A DNA stretch of 11,125 bases from Anoxybacillus sp050480245 (lineage in GTDB: Bacteria; Bacillota; Bacilli; Bacillales; Anoxybacillaceae). Positions 1 through 5,854 of the stretch are shown one piece after another. Where the stretch lies: the NCBI GenBank assembly GCA_050480245.1, contig JBCNEQ010000071.1, one strand, 5' to 3'. The position numbers and the translations under genes are program-made. The notes under the pieces were generated by a model. The model was not told the DNA's origin and searched no databases. It saw only the letters and a program-made list of their open reading frames with translations. Every line of letters begins with the position of its first letter. The first letter of the stretch is position 1.

Positions 1-465
1 ATCGGAGTTGTCAAATGGGGAGCCGTCTACATCAAGTGGGAGCCATGTCGTCTTCCCTTTGGTCCAACAAGGAGACAAGGTAGCGTGTTGTCGAACCAAC
101 AGACGCATCGATTCCTCCCAAATGATTGCTTCGGTCATCGGAAGACAAGCGAGCTGATCGAGTCGCTGTCGCAACGTTGGGGAGGAAGGTACGTGCCGAA
201 TGCCCATTGATGTCGAAAAGATATCGTCCTGACGATACGCTTCGATATGATCAAAATCCGTTTTTCCTGTGGCAAGCAAGCCGATCATCGAGCGAATGAC
301 GTCGCTATGGGAAATGTGCACATCTCGACGAACCGTTGGGAGCCGAAGGGCGTTTACTCGTTTATCCAGCTTCGTTTGGTGCAGTAAGTAGCCCACGAGA
401 GCAAGCCCAGCACTTGGAGTAATCGCTTCATCTGTCAATACAAACCGAATCGGGAAATCTTTCAT
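1..465 (-). CDS. IS1380-family transposase, N-terminal part (runs off window)
   Basis: A DDE transposase that would move the surrounding element by cut and paste. The frame is open from the ATG at 465 to the window edge, 155 codons, against roughly 430-460 in the family. The protein starts MKDFPIRFVLTDEAITP, and near codon 150 it has DVDGSPFDNS, which matches the region around the first catalytic Asp of IS1380 transposases. The start is chosen because AGGTGA lies 5 bases upstream, and the alternative ATG at 470 is followed at once by TGA. A promoter-like pair lies upstream at 511-540. Whether the gene is intact cannot be judged because most of it is outside the window. Confidence 0.85.
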   Translation of the reverse strand, partial: MKDFPIRFVLTDEAITPSAGLALVGYLLHQTKLDKRVNALRLPTVRRDVHISHSDVIRSMIGLLATGKTDFDHIEAYRQDDIFSTSMGIRHVPSSPTLRQRLDQLACLPMTEAIIWEESMRLLVRQHATLSPCWTKGKTTWLPLDVDGSPFDNSD

Positions 466-510
466 CACATTCACCTACTTGATGAAGAGTCGTCAACGTC
501 GTTTTCCCTT

Positions 511-540
511 ATCGTATCAACGGTTTGCATCCATTGTAAA
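511..540 (-). promoter_or_regulatory. Candidate promoter of the IS1380 transposase
   Basis: On the minus strand TTTACA (540-535) is followed after 18 bases by TACGAT (516-511), a fair sigma-A match placed 46 bases before the transposase start. It lies inside the element, as expected for an IS with its own weak promoter. Spacing is acceptable and the -10 is imperfect. Confidence 0.45.
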
Positions 541-557
541 GATGTTTTGTCACGGAT

Positions 558-1187
558 TCAGGTAGTTATTCCTCTACCATATATACCTATTAATCCCCCC
601 GTAACAAATAAATTACCGAATTTTTTCCAATTAAATTTATTTATCCACGCACTCCGATTAAATTTATATTTTTTATAAAAGTCCCAAACCATTTGCCAAG
701 TTGCATTTGCGCCCCCGCTTAGAAATGACAATACGATCCATGCATAGTTTCCATTTGGATCCACATACATTACCGGGTTATTTTTCGTATACACATACTG
801 ATTCAAGCTTTGCGGCTCATTTTCAAACCCATGGAACGTATCCCTTGTAATAAACCGACCAATGTTCGCATCATAATAACGTGCCATTAGGTAGTATAGC
901 CCGGTTTCCTCATCGTAATAATACCCGGCATAACGGTATGGGTTCGTCGATGCCATCGCACCGGTTTTGGACAGAATGTTACCCCATGCGTCATACTCGT
1001 ATTGGGCGACGACATTTCCGCTTGCGTCCGTCAATGCGACGACATCTCCATGACCGTTCACATGATAGTAGTAAGTGGCTCCGGCTTTCGTCATCGTGAC
1101 CGGGCGGCCCAATGCGTCCCACGTATATTCCGCTGTGATGTTGTTGTTGGCGTCTGTTTCATCCGATAAACTAAGTAATACGTATCA
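558..1187 (-). pseudogene. Orphan Rhs-type toxin C-terminal cassette, truncated by IS1380
   Basis: This is the 3' end of a polymorphic Rhs/YD-repeat toxin gene without its main body. The frame is open from after the TGA at 1185-1187 down to the TGA at 558-560. Rhs homology is convincing from about 1163, beginning DETDANNNITAEYTWDALGRP, then YYYHVNGHGDVVALTD and the hyperconserved core YYYDEETGLYYLMARYYD. The core ends at NPVMYVDPNG (761-750), the usual border between the shell and the variable toxin tip. The tip that follows has only about 63 residues: a hydrophobic glycine-rich stretch (IVLSFLSGGAN) and a basic aromatic part, ending GIYGRGITT. The last three residues lie at the IS1380 junction, so the real toxin domain is missing. 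No ribosome binding site or sensible start exists; the frame's TTG at 1112 is internal to the core. Such promoterless displaced tips with a short core copy are known beside rhs genes as recombination reservoirs. It is very unlikely to make an active toxin. Confidence 0.8.
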
Positions 1188-1191
1188 TTCC

Positions 1192-1231
1192 CTAAAAACA
1201 GATCCATGATGCCAACACTAGCATCATGGAT
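1192..1231 (-). terminator. Intrinsic terminator after the small membrane protein gene
   Basis: A perfect 11-base-pair stem, ATCCATGATGC (1202-1212) with GCATCATGGAT (1221-1231), has an 8-base loop. On the minus strand it is followed by CTGTTTTTAG. It starts 10 bases after the stop codon of the upstream gene. A second, outer dyad of 16 bases with two mismatches (1171-1186 with 1229-1244) overlaps it and includes the stop codon, so the structure may be larger than a simple terminator. It should isolate the Rhs fragment from upstream transcription. Confidence 0.75.
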
Positions 1232-1240
1232 ACTCATTAC

Positions 1241-1477
1241 TTAGAGAAATGGACGAGCCATTCCATATATTCCAACTACAACACATAATAATCCGCCAAC
1301 AAAATACAAAATTTTAATAAGCCAAAAATTAAAAGATATAGGCAATGGAGTTATATATTTAAGACGACTAAAAGTTTTGCTATGAAAAAATCTTTGTCGT
1401 GTTGTGTAAAAAAACATCCAAATCCCAAAAATTCCAACTGAAAAATTAAATATAGACCAGTAAAAATCCTCCTCCAT
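1241..1477 (-). CDS. Small two-helix membrane protein, candidate immunity protein
   Basis: A 78-residue protein that I do not recognise as a named family. It starts MEEDFYWSIFNFSVGIFGIW, with a first hydrophobic segment at about residues 6-24, a basic polar loop at 26-44 (TTRQRFFHSKTFSRLKY), and a second membrane segment at about 50-74 (FWLIKILYFVGGLLCVVVGI). The ATG at 1477 is supported by GAGGGAG at 1488-1494. The gene is AT-rich, like the Rhs tip and unlike the Rhs core. It ends in a strong terminator and lies directly upstream of an orphan Rhs tip, the arrangement seen when a toxin-immunity pair is followed by a displaced tip. Immunity to a lost Rhs toxin is therefore a reasonable inference, but nothing in the sequence itself proves it. 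Its upstream partner has been replaced by the IS110-type element. Confidence 0.6.
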   Translation of the reverse strand: MEEDFYWSIFNFSVGIFGIWMFFYTTRQRFFHSKTFSRLKYITPLPISFNFWLIKILYFVGGLLCVVVGIYGMARPFL

Positions 1478-1526
1478 TAAATTCTACTCCCTCTATAAAT
1501 GTTGATATATCAACGGTTGTAGCCGT

Positions 1527-1540
1527 TTCAGGGGTGTCAA
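1527..1540 (+). repeat. IS110-type element, subterminal inverted repeat (3' end of element)
   Basis: TTCAGGGGTGTCAA pairs with the repeat at 3185-3198, differing at one base. It borders the structured noncoding region downstream of the transposase. Read on the minus strand it contains TTGACA pointing outwards toward the small membrane protein gene, but I see no good -10 at a proper distance. Confidence 0.75.
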
Positions 1541-1862
1541 AAAAATATTTTTCGACAAAGTTTCTAATATTATTTCTTAAATATGTGTATATCTTACATT
1601 GACTGGGTACGCTTCGCGGTCACTACTGGTTAAATTTGATTGTAGTGGGGGAAGCGTATGTGATGCACCTTGGATCTCTGCATCGCTGATGATGACGAAC
1701 CCTCCCATGTCTCTTGGCATCCTTGTGCCTACATTCCTTCGTTCGGTCTAGTCATCAGGCAGAGGCCGGCTAAGCTCCTTTAGGGACTCAAGGTCGAACG
1801 GATGATATCGCGCCAGCTTCTCCGTGTCATCCTTGTTGTCTAGAGAATCGAGACTATAGGCA
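1541..1862 (-). ncRNA. Candidate guide (bridge/seek) RNA region of the IS1111-type element
   Basis: No gene is evident in this stretch between the transposase's original stop and the subterminal repeat. From 1608 to 1854 it contains a row of nested dyads with internal loops. TACGCTTC (1608-1615) pairs with GAAGCGTA (1651-1658), enclosing CACTAC (1621-1626) with GTAGTG (1642-1647). ATGT (1707-1710) pairs with ACAT (1731-1734), enclosing GGCA with TGCC. CGTTCG (1740-1745) pairs with CGAACG (1795-1800), enclosing AGTC/GACT and CTAA/TTAG. GGATGA (1800-1805) pairs with TCATCC (1827-1832). GTCT (1838-1841) pairs with AGAC (1851-1854). IS1111-group elements are known to encode their guide RNA downstream of the transposase, on the same strand, with the guide bases in internal loops. 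The assignment is by position and structure; exact RNA ends and guide bases are not determined. The 1541-1600 part is AT-rich and unstructured. Confidence 0.55.
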
Positions 1863-3140
1863 TCAAGCAGCCGTTTCGAGGCCAAAGATGTCCTGCATCA
1901 TTCACTTCACGTCAAACACCTGTCGTTTCGTACACACCGCATGCAGTACCTTCAGTAATTTTCCGCATAACACTACAATGGATTGCTTCTTCCGCAACGG
2001 ATTATCGGGCCGTGTCGTGTAATATTCATGTAACTGTCGAAACGCTTCGTTGTGGCGGATCATCGGCATCATCACGCGGAAGAGGAGGGCGCGCAACCGC
2101 CTTCTTCCACGCTTCGAGATCCGTTTTTTCCCTTTGTGTTGGCCGGAGGAATGCTCCCGCAGTGTCAGGCCCGCAAGTTTCAATAATTAGCGCGGATCCT
2201 GATAGTGGGAAAAACTCCCGATTTCCGATAACAGTTCCACGATAGTCGCATCCCCTAGGCCCGGAACCGTTTTGAGTCATTCGTATTCCACGGATGTTTG
2301 CACAAGTTCCGTTAGTTGCTGGGTCAGTGCCTCGATTTCTTCCTCCAATTGGCGGTACCGGCGGACAAGTGTGGCAATTTCGATACGGGCCATCTGTTGT
2401 CCTTCCGTTACGCCAATGGAGTGTTGGGCCAATTCCATCAACTTCTTCGCTTTCGGTTTTTGTGGCGATTGTAATCCCTCACTTTGCCGGTAAAGGGCCA
2501 GCACCTCTTCTAGTTCTTTTCCTGCCAGATCACTCGGAAATGGCGTATATTCCAGCACCGCGAGCGCCATTTTCCCAAACGACGGAAAGACTTGCGTAAA
2601 TTCCGGAAAATACCGATCGAGCCAGTGAATCATCTGATTTCGAACCGCTCCCTGCTCTTCCACGAGTTTGGATCGAAACGTCGCCCCTGCGCGCAGTTCG
2701 GCCTCCATCCCTTTCAGAATACGAGGATAGCTGAATCGGCCGTCTTTCACTAACCGGGCAATGACGAGCGCGTCTTTCGCATCATGCTTGGTTGGAAGAT
2801 TGTCGTCTAGCTCTTTGGAGCGCTTCACGTGCATCGGGTTTGTCATCACGAGAGAGATGCCCTTCTCGTCAAGAAAGTAAGCGAGATTGAGCCAATAATG
2901 TCCCGTTGGCTCGATGCCAACGATCACTTCCGTTTTTTCAAATTCCTCCATCGCTTTCACGATGCACTGGTACAACCATTCCAACCCTTCTCTGGATTGC
3001 GGAACGGGAAACGATTTTTTTAGCACCCTCCCTCGCTCACCCACAAAGCAGGCATAATGCTTCTTTTTCGCGATATCCATGCCAACGACGAGCGTTTGAT
3101 CGGTGACTTGATTAATCTTCTTGTTTGAGATAGAATTCAT
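1863..3140 (-). pseudogene. IS110-family transposase with three in-frame stop codons
   Basis: A DEDD transposase/recombinase gene of 425 original codons, all in one frame. The N-terminal RuvC-like domain is intact, with acidic residues D22 (VVGMDIAKKKH), E77 (GIEPTGHYW), D120 and D123 (KHDAKDALV). The C-terminal domain carries LAGLTLREHSSGQHKG and ISKRGRRRLRALLF, including the conserved serine of the family. The frame is broken by TGA at 2277-2279 (codon 288, where Trp fits in YE-W-LKTVPG), TAA at 2187-2189 (codon 318, where Gln fits in DPR-Q-LLKLAG) and TGA at 1902-1904 (codon 413, where Arg fits). The original end is MMQDIFGLETAA with a TGA at 1863-1865. There are no frameshifts. The start at 3140 has AAGGAGGA 8 bases upstream. 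Only the first 287 residues, without the catalytic serine, would be made, so the enzyme should be dead. Confidence 0.9.
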
Positions 3141-3151
3141 GTATAGTCCTC

Positions 3152-3208
3152 CTTGGTATCCAAATTAGGGGTCAATTCATCCGATTGACACCCCCGAATC
3201 ATACCAAG
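3152..3208. other. Long hairpin at the 5' end of the IS110-type element, next to the transposase ribosome binding site
   Basis: CTTGGTAT (3152-3159) pairs with ATACCAAG (3201-3208). Inside it GGGGTCAAT (3168-3176) pairs with ATTGAC-CCCC (3184-3194) with one bulged A. In minus-strand RNA the AAG end of the 3' arm is the first part of the AAGGAGGA ribosome binding site, so read-through transcripts could mask transposase translation. On the plus strand the hairpin is followed by GAGGGC and seven T (3214-3220), so it could also terminate transcripts moving toward pheT. Both roles are inferred. Confidence 0.5.
3185..3198 (-). repeat. IS110-type element, subterminal inverted repeat (5' end of element)
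   Basis: TTGACACCCCCGAA is the partner of the repeat at 1527-1540. It lies 45-58 bases before the transposase start and also forms part of a local hairpin (3152-3208). Confidence 0.75.
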
Positions 3209-3382
3209 AGGGCTTTTTTTATTCAAGTCCCCGAAAAAACTTCTAACAGGAATGCTCCTTTCGTTTTGATAATTTGATTATACTTCACTTTTTTTCCATT
3301 ATTCACCACAAACTTGCTGTCGAACCCCGCCAATTTTGGCGGACTAGATAAAAAACGCCCCCACCGATCCGCCAAGGACATA
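3209..3382. other. Noncoding interval between the pheT terminator and the IS110-type element
   Basis: I see no convincing gene here. An open frame on the minus strand (3408-3223) begins inside the pheT terminator, has no ribosome binding site and resembles nothing I know. The interval holds a perfect short palindrome, CCGCCAATTTTGGCGG (3327-3342), without a T-tract on either side, and TATAAT-like bases near 3280 on the minus strand without a -35. It may be the scar of a lost gene or the original flank of the inserted region. Confidence 0.4.
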
Positions 3383-3420
3383 AAAACCCCCATCCAATGC
3401 TTATGCATCAGATGGGGGTT
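3383..3420 (-). terminator. Intrinsic terminator of the pheST operon
   Basis: On the minus strand AACCCCCATC, a short inner stem ATGC-ATAA-GCAT, then GATGGGGGTT are followed by TTTTTATG. The hairpin starts 5 bases after the pheT stop codon. The stem is long and GC-rich, so it should stop most transcripts before the mobile-element patch. Confidence 0.9.
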
Positions 3421-3424
3421 CGCT

Positions 3425-5839
3425 TTACCCGCGCAATGTGGCGCCGAATTGTTGTTCGACCGCTTTGATGACTTGTTCGTGAACGTTTGTGACTTCTTCG
3501 TCCGTCAATGTCCGCTCTGGGTCATAGTAACGGAGCGAGAAGGCGATCGATTTTTTGCCTTCTGGGAGGCGATCGCCTTTGTAAACGTCGAAAATCGTTA
3601 CTTCTTTTAATAGCTCTCCGCCTGCTTTAATAATTGCTCGCTCGAGGTCACCTGCTACGACATGTTCATCAACGACAAGGGCGATGTCGCGCGTAATGGA
3701 CGGGAAGCGTGGAATCGCTGTATAGCGAATGTCATCTACTTCCGCTTTTAATAAAGCTTCAAGGTCTAGTTCAAACACATACGTTTCTTTTAAATCAAAT
3801 TGTTTTTGCACGACCGGATGTAGCTGACCGATAAAACCAATTGTTTTGCCGTCTAGCAACATATCGGCCGTGCGCCCTGGATGAAGGTGCTCGCGCTTCG
3901 CTTGCTTATATTCGATACGGTTCTCTAATCCTAGCAAGGCAAATAGACCATCTAAAATGCCTTTTGCAACGTAGAAGTCAACCGCTTTTTTCTCCCCTTG
4001 CCATAAATGGGCGTGCCATACACCTGTCAAGACGCCGGCTAACCGCTCTTTTTCGTTTGGCAACTCGTGTTCATTTGTTGCTAAATATACCGAGCCGATT
4101 TCATATAGCGCGACGTTTTCGACTTGGCGGGCGCGGTTATAGCTTGCTGCTTCCAATAAGTGCGGCACTAAGCTTTGGCGCAAGACGCTGCGCTCTTCGC
4201 TCATCGGAAGAGCAAGACGGATCGGTTGCGCCGTTTCAAGCGCAAACATCGTCGCTTTTGCTTCGTTTGTAAGCGAGTACGTAATCGCTTGAAATAATCC
4301 CGCATCTTCTAAATAACGGCGCACGTGACGACGCTTTGCTTGATATGGCGTTAATTTCCCCGGCTTTGCCTCCCCGATCGGCAATGTCGCTGGCAAATGG
4401 TCGTATCCGTATAAACGCGCTACTTCTTCGATGATGTCTTCTTCAATTGTAATATCTGCACGACGTGACGGAATAGTAATCATAAACGTGCCGTCATGTT
4501 CCGTAAATGTAAATTGCAAGTTCGTTAAAATGCCTGCGACTTCTTCTTTCGTAATTGTTGTGCCAAGCACGCGATTGATACGATCTAACGTAATCGTAAC
4601 GACGACTTCTTTTTTTGTCAGTGTGTTGACTTCCACAACGCCGCCAACGACTTCTCCGCCAGCATATTCCGCCATCAACGCCGCTGCACGATCAAGCGCT
4701 TCTTTCGTGCGCGCAGGATCAATGCCTTTTTCAAACCGTGTGCTCGACTCACTGCGCAATCCATGATCTTTAACCGCTTGGCGAATCGTCGCTCCGTTAA
4801 AATATGCTGCTTCAATAAATACGTTTACTGTTTCATCACATACTTCCGAATTGGCACCGCCCATCACACCAGCTAAAGCGACAGGATCTTTCCCGTTTGT
4901 AATGACAAGATGCTCCTCTGTCAACGTGCGCTCTACATCATCAAGTGTCACGATTGTTTCGCCGGCTTTTGCGCGGCGAACGACAATTTCTTTTGAACCG
5001 AGGCGGTCGTAGTCAAACGCATGAAGCGGCTGACCGTATTCAAGTAAAATGTAGTTCGTAATATCAACGACATTGTTGTGCGGTCGAATGCCAGCTGCCA
5101 TTAAACGCGCTTGCATCCAAAGCGGCGATGGGCCAATTTTTACGTTTTTCACGATGCGCCCTGCATATAAAGGATTATCTTCTTGTGCATCGACGCGGAC
5201 AGAAATATAATCATGAACATTTTCATTGTTTTCGTGAAGTTCGATGGTCGGAAGCTTCACGCTTCGTCCTAAAATTGCCGCTACTTCATAAGCGACACCA
5301 ATCATGCTTAAACAATCGGCGCGGTTTGGTGTTAAACTAAGTTCTAACACTTCGTCATCCAGGTAAAGTAGTTGTAGCGCATCCGCTCCGACCGGTGCAT
5401 CGCTTGGGAAAACGAAAATGCCGTCAGCGTATTCTTTCGGCACTAATTTTGACTCCACGCCAAGCTCTTGCAACGAACAAATCATGCCGTTCGATTCTTC
5501 ACCGCGCAGTTTTGCGCGTTTAATTTTAAAGTTGCCAGGCAATACGGCACCAACTTTAGCAACGGCAACCTTTTGTCCTTTTGCGACGTTCGGTGCCCCG
5601 CAAATAATTTGTACTGGCTCCCCTTCCCCGATATCGACTAAACATTTGCTTAATTTATCAGCGTTCGGATGTTGTTCGCGCTCAATTACATGTCCGATGA
5701 CAACACCTTGTATTCCTTTATTGCGCACCTCAACGCTTTCTACTTCAATGCCTGCTTTCGTAATGCGGTCGGCTAATTGTTTTGCCGTAATGCCTGTTAA
5801 ATCGACATATTCCTGTAGCCATTTATATGAAACAAACAT
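3425..5839 (-). CDS. pheT: Phenylalanyl-tRNA synthetase beta subunit
   Basis: The large subunit of the alpha2-beta2 enzyme that charges tRNA-Phe in the cytoplasm; the beta chain binds tRNA and edits mischarged tyrosine. The protein has 804 residues, the usual size in Bacillus. The N-terminal OB-fold tRNA-binding domain is at about 40-150 (VIGHVIEREQHPNADKL, IICGAPNVAKGQKVAVA). The B3/B4 editing domain is at about 215-390 (PHNNVVDITNYILLEYGQPL). The B5 domain is at about 410-480 (RRADITIEEDIIEEVARLYG). A catalytic-like fold follows, and the C-terminal ferredoxin-like anticodon-binding domain is at about 710-804 (PRFPSITRDIALVVD). The ATG at 5839 is chosen over the GTG one codon earlier (5842) because AAAGGAGG at 5847-5854 gives a better distance. 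That ribosome binding site touches the pheS stop codon and the gap is 15 bases, so the two subunits are co-transcribed and probably coupled. Confidence 0.97.
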   Translation of the reverse strand: MFVSYKWLQEYVDLTGITAKQLADRITKAGIEVESVEVRNKGIQGVVIGHVIEREQHPNADKLSKCLVDIGEGEPVQIICGAPNVAKGQKVAVAKVGAVLPGNFKIKRAKLRGEESNGMICSLQELGVESKLVPKEYADGIFVFPSDAPVGADALQLLYLDDEVLELSLTPNRADCLSMIGVAYEVAAILGRSVKLPTIELHENNENVHDYISVRVDAQEDNPLYAGRIVKNVKIGPSPLWMQARLMAAGIRPHNNVVDITNYILLEYGQPLHAFDYDRLGSKEIVVRRAKAGETIVTLDDVERTLTEEHLVITNGKDPVALAGVMGGANSEVCDETVNVFIEAAYFNGATIRQAVKDHGLRSESSTRFEKGIDPARTKEALDRAAALMAEYAGGEVVGGVVEVNTLTKKEVVVTITLDRINRVLGTTITKEEVAGILTNLQFTFTEHDGTFMITIPSRRADITIEEDIIEEVARLYGYDHLPATLPIGEAKPGKLTPYQAKRRHVRRYLEDAGLFQAITYSLTNEAKATMFALETAQPIRLALPMSEERSVLRQSLVPHLLEAASYNRARQVENVALYEIGSVYLATNEHELPNEKERLAGVLTGVWHAHLWQGEKKAVDFYVAKGILDGLFALLGLENRIEYKQAKREHLHPGRTADMLLDGKTIGFIGQLHPVVQKQFDLKETYVFELDLEALLKAEVDDIRYTAIPRFPSITRDIALVVDEHVVAGDLERAIIKAGGELLKEVTIFDVYKGDRLPEGKKSIAFSLRYYDPERTLTDEEVTNVHEQVIKAVEQQFGATLRG

Positions 5840-5854
5840 CACTAACCCCTCCTT

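Larger units (their letters stand above)
1..562 (-). mobile_element. IS1380-family insertion sequence, 5' end only
   Basis: This is the promoter-proximal end of an insertion sequence that continues beyond the left edge. It contains the first 155 codons of an IS1380-type transposase. The likely outer terminus is near 562, where the minus strand begins CCTGAATCCGTGACAA; a CC start fits IS1380 ends, but the exact base is inferred. Immediately outside it, the Rhs reading frame stops making sense and ends within three codons, which supports a junction at about 561-563. The other terminus and the short target duplication expected for the family cannot be seen. Confidence 0.75.
1527..3198 (-). mobile_element. 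Decayed IS110-family (IS1111-group) insertion sequence
   Basis: The element carries a DEDD-type transposase gene bounded by matching subterminal inverted repeats: TTCAGGGGTGTCAA at 1527-1540 and TTGACACCCCCGAA at 3185-3198 (13 of 14 positions match). The noncoding stretch before the transposase is only about 45-60 bases. The stretch after it is about 320 bases and highly structured. Subterminal inverted repeats together with a long 3' noncoding end mark the IS1111 group rather than the IS110 group. In that group the true termini lie a few bases outside the repeats, so the real ends may be about 1520 and 3205. The transposase gene has three stop codons, so the copy cannot move by itself unless another copy supplies the enzyme. 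Confidence 0.8.

Noticed and set aside
881..1099. 72-codon open frame on the plus strand opposite the Rhs core
   Set aside because: Antisense shadow of the Rhs core without a ribosome binding site or known domain.
1535..1540. Outward-facing TTGACA at the IS110-type element end as a promoter for the small membrane gene
   Set aside because: No acceptable -10 sequence is found 15-19 bases downstream on the minus strand.
1902..2183. 93-codon frame as an independent small transposase-like gene
   Set aside because: It is in the same frame as the upstream transposase part and is only separated from it by stop codons. It has a TTG without a ribosome binding site.
2026..2280. 84-codon open frame on the minus strand overlapping the transposase
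   Set aside because: It is a different frame from the transposase. The transposase frame itself continues through this region with recognisable IS110 motifs, so no frameshift or separate gene is needed.
3223..3408. Open frame of 61 codons on the minus strand between pheT and the IS110-type element
   Set aside because: It starts inside the pheT terminator stem, has no ribosome binding site, and the protein shows no recognisable domain.
3841..4272. 143-codon open frame on the plus strand within pheT
   Set aside because: Shadow of pheT; composition follows the codon structure of the true gene on the minus strand.
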